Source: an uncultured Pseudomonadota bacterium (GTDB taxonomy: Bacteria; Myxococcota_A; UBA796; SXON01). Taken from it: a stretch of 41,404 nucleotides of DNA. How positions within the stretch are numbered: the stretch's first letter is position 1; the number at the start of each line of letters is the position of its first letter. This document shows, piece by piece, positions 39,805 to 41,404 of this stretch. Location of the stretch: contig CAIQVJ010000111.1 of the NCBI GenBank assembly GCA_903875225.1, forward strand, positions 1 to 41,404, given 5' to 3'. The notes beneath the pieces were generated by a model that worked only from the letters and a program-made list of their open reading frames with translations, ran no database searches and was not told the DNA's origin. The translations under genes were made by a program, and so were the position numbers.

Positions 39805-40433
39805 CCGACTCGGATCTGCTCACCCCGCTGCTGGAGTGCCTGCCCGAGGCCGTGGTGGTGGCCGATCGCCACGGCCGCATCATCCGCTTCAATTCCGGCG
39901 CGTCCCGGCTGCTCGGATGGTCGTCCAGCGAGGCGATGGACCGCCTGCGCACGCCCGACCTCTATGCCGACATCGCCGATGCCCGGGCGGTGATGGTGCG
40001 CCTGCGCCAACGCACCGCGGGGCTGCCCGGCGCCGCCGAGCCGATGAACGTCGAACTGCGGGGCCGGGACGGCTCACGCGTGCCTGTTCGCCTCACTGCG
40101 GCCTGGGTGCGGGACAGCACCGGGCTGCTCGGCACCGTCGGAGCGTTCTCCGATCGGCGACCGTACCGGGCGATGGAGGAGCGTCTCCGGCTCGCGACCG
40201 AGCTCGTCGCTGACCGCGAGCGGCGCGTCGAGGCGACGAACATCGGCCCTCGGATGGCGAGCGAGCTCGCCCAGCCCGTCACCGCCGCGATGGCGCACCT
40301 CGACCTCGCGATCGAGGGCGGGGAAATGCCCGAGGCGGCCGAAGACCGTGTGATGCAGGCCCTCGAGCAGCTGGAGCGCGTCCGCTCGGTGGTTCACGAT
40401 CTCACCCGCATGTCCACGCACTGGAAGGCCTGA
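39801..40433 (+). CDS. PAS-domain protein with degenerate histidine kinase helix
   Basis: The 210-residue protein has a PAS domain (about 8-118: ECLPEAVVVADRHGRIIRFN, ASRLLGW, RDGSRVPVRLTA) followed by a helical hairpin like a HisKA dimerisation domain. The phosphoacceptor position in MASELAQPVTAAMAHLDLAI holds Ser154 where kinases have His (as in AHELNQPL). There is no ATPase domain; the protein ends after the second helix (ERVRSVVHDLTRM). It could therefore be a sensor scaffold, or a partner that dimerises with a real kinase. ATG 39801 overlaps the larC stop. Usp follows after 3 nt. No sign of truncation by a frameshift is seen at the end. Confidence 0.8.
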   Translation: MTDSDLLTPLLECLPEAVVVADRHGRIIRFNSGASRLLGWSSSEAMDRLRTPDLYADIADARAVMVRLRQRTAGLPGAAEPMNVELRGRDGSRVPVRLTAAWVRDSTGLLGTVGAFSDRRPYRAMEERLRLATELVADRERRVEATNIGPRMASELAQPVTAAMAHLDLAIEGGEMPEAAEDRVMQALEQLERVRSVVHDLTRMSTHWKA

Positions 40434-40436
40434 CCC

Positions 40437-41279
40437 ATGTTCCGAACGATCCTCGCGCTCCTCGCGCTGCCCGAGTCCGGCCACGTCGGTCCCGACAACG
40501 CGGTGCTCGATGCCGTGGTGGCGCTCGCCCGCTCCTTCGGTCCGCAAGGCGGGAGCGTCCACCTGCTGCACGTGCGGGACCGGAGCCGGAGCTTCTTCTC
40601 GGCGCCACAGCCAGAGCCAGAGAGCCTGGTGACCGCAGCGCTCGCACTGCACGCCCACAACCTGAAGGCCGAAGGCATCCCAGCCGTCGCCCGGTGCCGC
40701 ACCGGGCGGCTGACCGAGGAGGTCGAGCACGCCGTGCACGAGCTTGGGGTGGATCTGGTGGTGGTCGGCCGGCCCGGCCGCGGCTGGGGAGACCACGGCC
40801 TGCGCGTCGTCCGGCTCTCTGACGCGCCGGTGCTCGTGATGCCCGAGGGCACCCGGCTTCGCCGCGGGAGGGCCGTGATCGGCATGGACTTCTCCGCCAA
40901 TGCGCTCCGCGCCCATGCCGTCGCCAGCGGCTTCTTCGAGTCCGTCTGCCCCGTTGCGGTCGTGGACCCGGAAGGCGAGCAGACCGACGTCGATACGCTC
41001 CGTCGCCACATCGAGGAGACCTGGCTCTCGCTCGCCGGCCCGAACCCGGTGGCGCTCCGAATCGAGGCCTCACCACGACCGGCAGACGCCCTGCTGGCAG
41101 TAGCCCGGGAGGCAGATCTGCTGGCCGTCGGCTCTCGCGGCCTCACCCCGCTCGCCGCCGTCCTGCTCGGCAGCACGGCCGAAAAGCTCGGCGCCAGGAG
41201 CCCGCTGCCCCTGCTCGTCTACCGGGATCCCGGCACGCGCAAGGGCCTGTTCGCGAGCTTCATGGGCGCAGCGGGCTGA
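40437..41279 (+). CDS. Tandem universal stress protein (UspA type)
   Basis: The 280-residue protein is made of two UspA-like domains. The second (about 140-270) keeps the ATP-binding signature, G-x2-G-x9-G-S/T, in GSRGLTPLAAVLLGST, and ends with SPLPLLVYRDPG. The first (1-138) has VVVGRPGRGWGDHGLRVV, where the signature is lost, so only one site should bind nucleotide. Tandem Usp proteins help survive stress or starvation. The ATG at 40437 follows the PAS gene by 3 nt; both may be in the larBC operon, which would link stress sensing and nickel cofactor synthesis only by position. The short hairpin CCGCT/AGCGG at 41293-41308 is too weak to call a terminator. Confidence 0.9.
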   Translation: MFRTILALLALPESGHVGPDNAVLDAVVALARSFGPQGGSVHLLHVRDRSRSFFSAPQPEPESLVTAALALHAHNLKAEGIPAVARCRTGRLTEEVEHAVHELGVDLVVVGRPGRGWGDHGLRVVRLSDAPVLVMPEGTRLRRGRAVIGMDFSANALRAHAVASGFFESVCPVAVVDPEGEQTDVDTLRRHIEETWLSLAGPNPVALRIEASPRPADALLAVAREADLLAVGSRGLTPLAAVLLGSTAEKLGARSPLPLLVYRDPGTRKGLFASFMGAAG

Positions 41280-41330
41280 CTAAACAGGATCGCCGCTCAT
41301 CGTAGCGGTCCGACAGGCTCGGATCGGAAA

Positions 41331-41404
41331 TCGACTTTCGAGCATCGAGTCTCGATGTTCGAGTCTCGACTTCCGAGTGTCGATTGTGGATCTCGACGCT
41401 CGCA
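41331..41404. repeat. Short TCGA-rich degenerate repeat cluster
   Basis: From 41331 to the window edge, TCGA or a one-base variant recurs every 7-14 nt. TCGAGTCTCGA occurs twice exactly (41345-41355 and 41359-41369), 14 nt apart; both are near-palindromes (TCGAG-T-CTCGA). Less exact relatives are ATCGACTTTCGAG and TCTCGACGCTCG. The composition is lower in GC than the rest of the window. It follows the last gene, so it is intergenic; the full extent is cut by the window end. Confidence 0.6.

Overview
The window is a high-GC (roughly 68-70 % by eye), gene-dense bacterial chromosome segment. Several traits suggest a member of the Myxococcota or a related former deltaproteobacterial lineage: many lipoproteins and secreted proteins without close named relatives, FHA and cyclic-nucleotide-binding regulatory domains on unusual partners, a Tat-exported DUF1501 protein, GTG starts, and ATGA/GTGA overlaps between neighbouring genes. 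This placement is an inference from gene content, not from a marker-gene tree. I found no rRNA, tRNA, insertion sequence, prophage or CRISPR array.

Layout. (1) 1-303: four 51-nt tandem repeats with nested inverted repeats. (2) 304-2642, plus strand: two ATGA-coupled secreted proteins that both carry LPP20-like segments; the second also has a DUF4384-like domain. (3) 2697-15340, minus strand: a soluble GAF histidine kinase, then (reading leftward from 15340) a tight six-gene run: a large alpha/beta-hydrolase lipoprotein, an outer-membrane barrel, a CPA2 antiporter, a nuclease-helicase fusion, an M32 carboxypeptidase and a GH5 lipoprotein. (4) 15434-19907, plus: pheT without pheS, a protein with two cyclic-nucleotide-binding-like domains, and a membrane-anchored coiled-coil protein. 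(5) 19940-22047, minus: a DUF1501 protein and an isolated rpsD with a clear terminator. (6) 22269-24067: a small hypothetical gene that converges on and overlaps a TrmK-like methyltransferase; that gene is coupled to a stand-alone B3/B4 (PheT editing-like) protein. (7) 24126 to the end, all plus: an FHA-like membrane protein, a lipoprotein with a good sigma70-like promoter, a small secreted beta protein, a TerB-FHA-ABC-ABC2 fusion transporter, HtpX, a GT39-like membrane protein, an AMP-forming acyl-CoA ligase, a YlxR-L7Ae fusion, infB, ylxP, larB, larC, a PAS protein with a degenerate kinase dimerisation helix, and a tandem universal stress protein. (8) 41331-41404: a short array of TCGA-rich degenerate repeats.

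How the genes fit together. Translation and tRNA functions recur (pheT, B3/B4, TrmK-like, rpsD, YlxR-L7Ae, infB, ylxP). Envelope functions form a second theme (lipase lipoprotein plus barrel, GH5 lipoprotein, HtpX, ABC fusion, GT39-like enzyme). larB and larC make two of the three steps of the nickel-pincer nucleotide cofactor; larE and larA are not in the window.

The strongest candidates for a closer look are the TerB-FHA-ABC fusion and its FHA-like neighbour, the nuclease-helicase fusion, the likely infB frameshift at a nine-C run, the stand-alone B3/B4 gene coupled to a methyltransferase, and the dyad-bearing 51-nt repeats.
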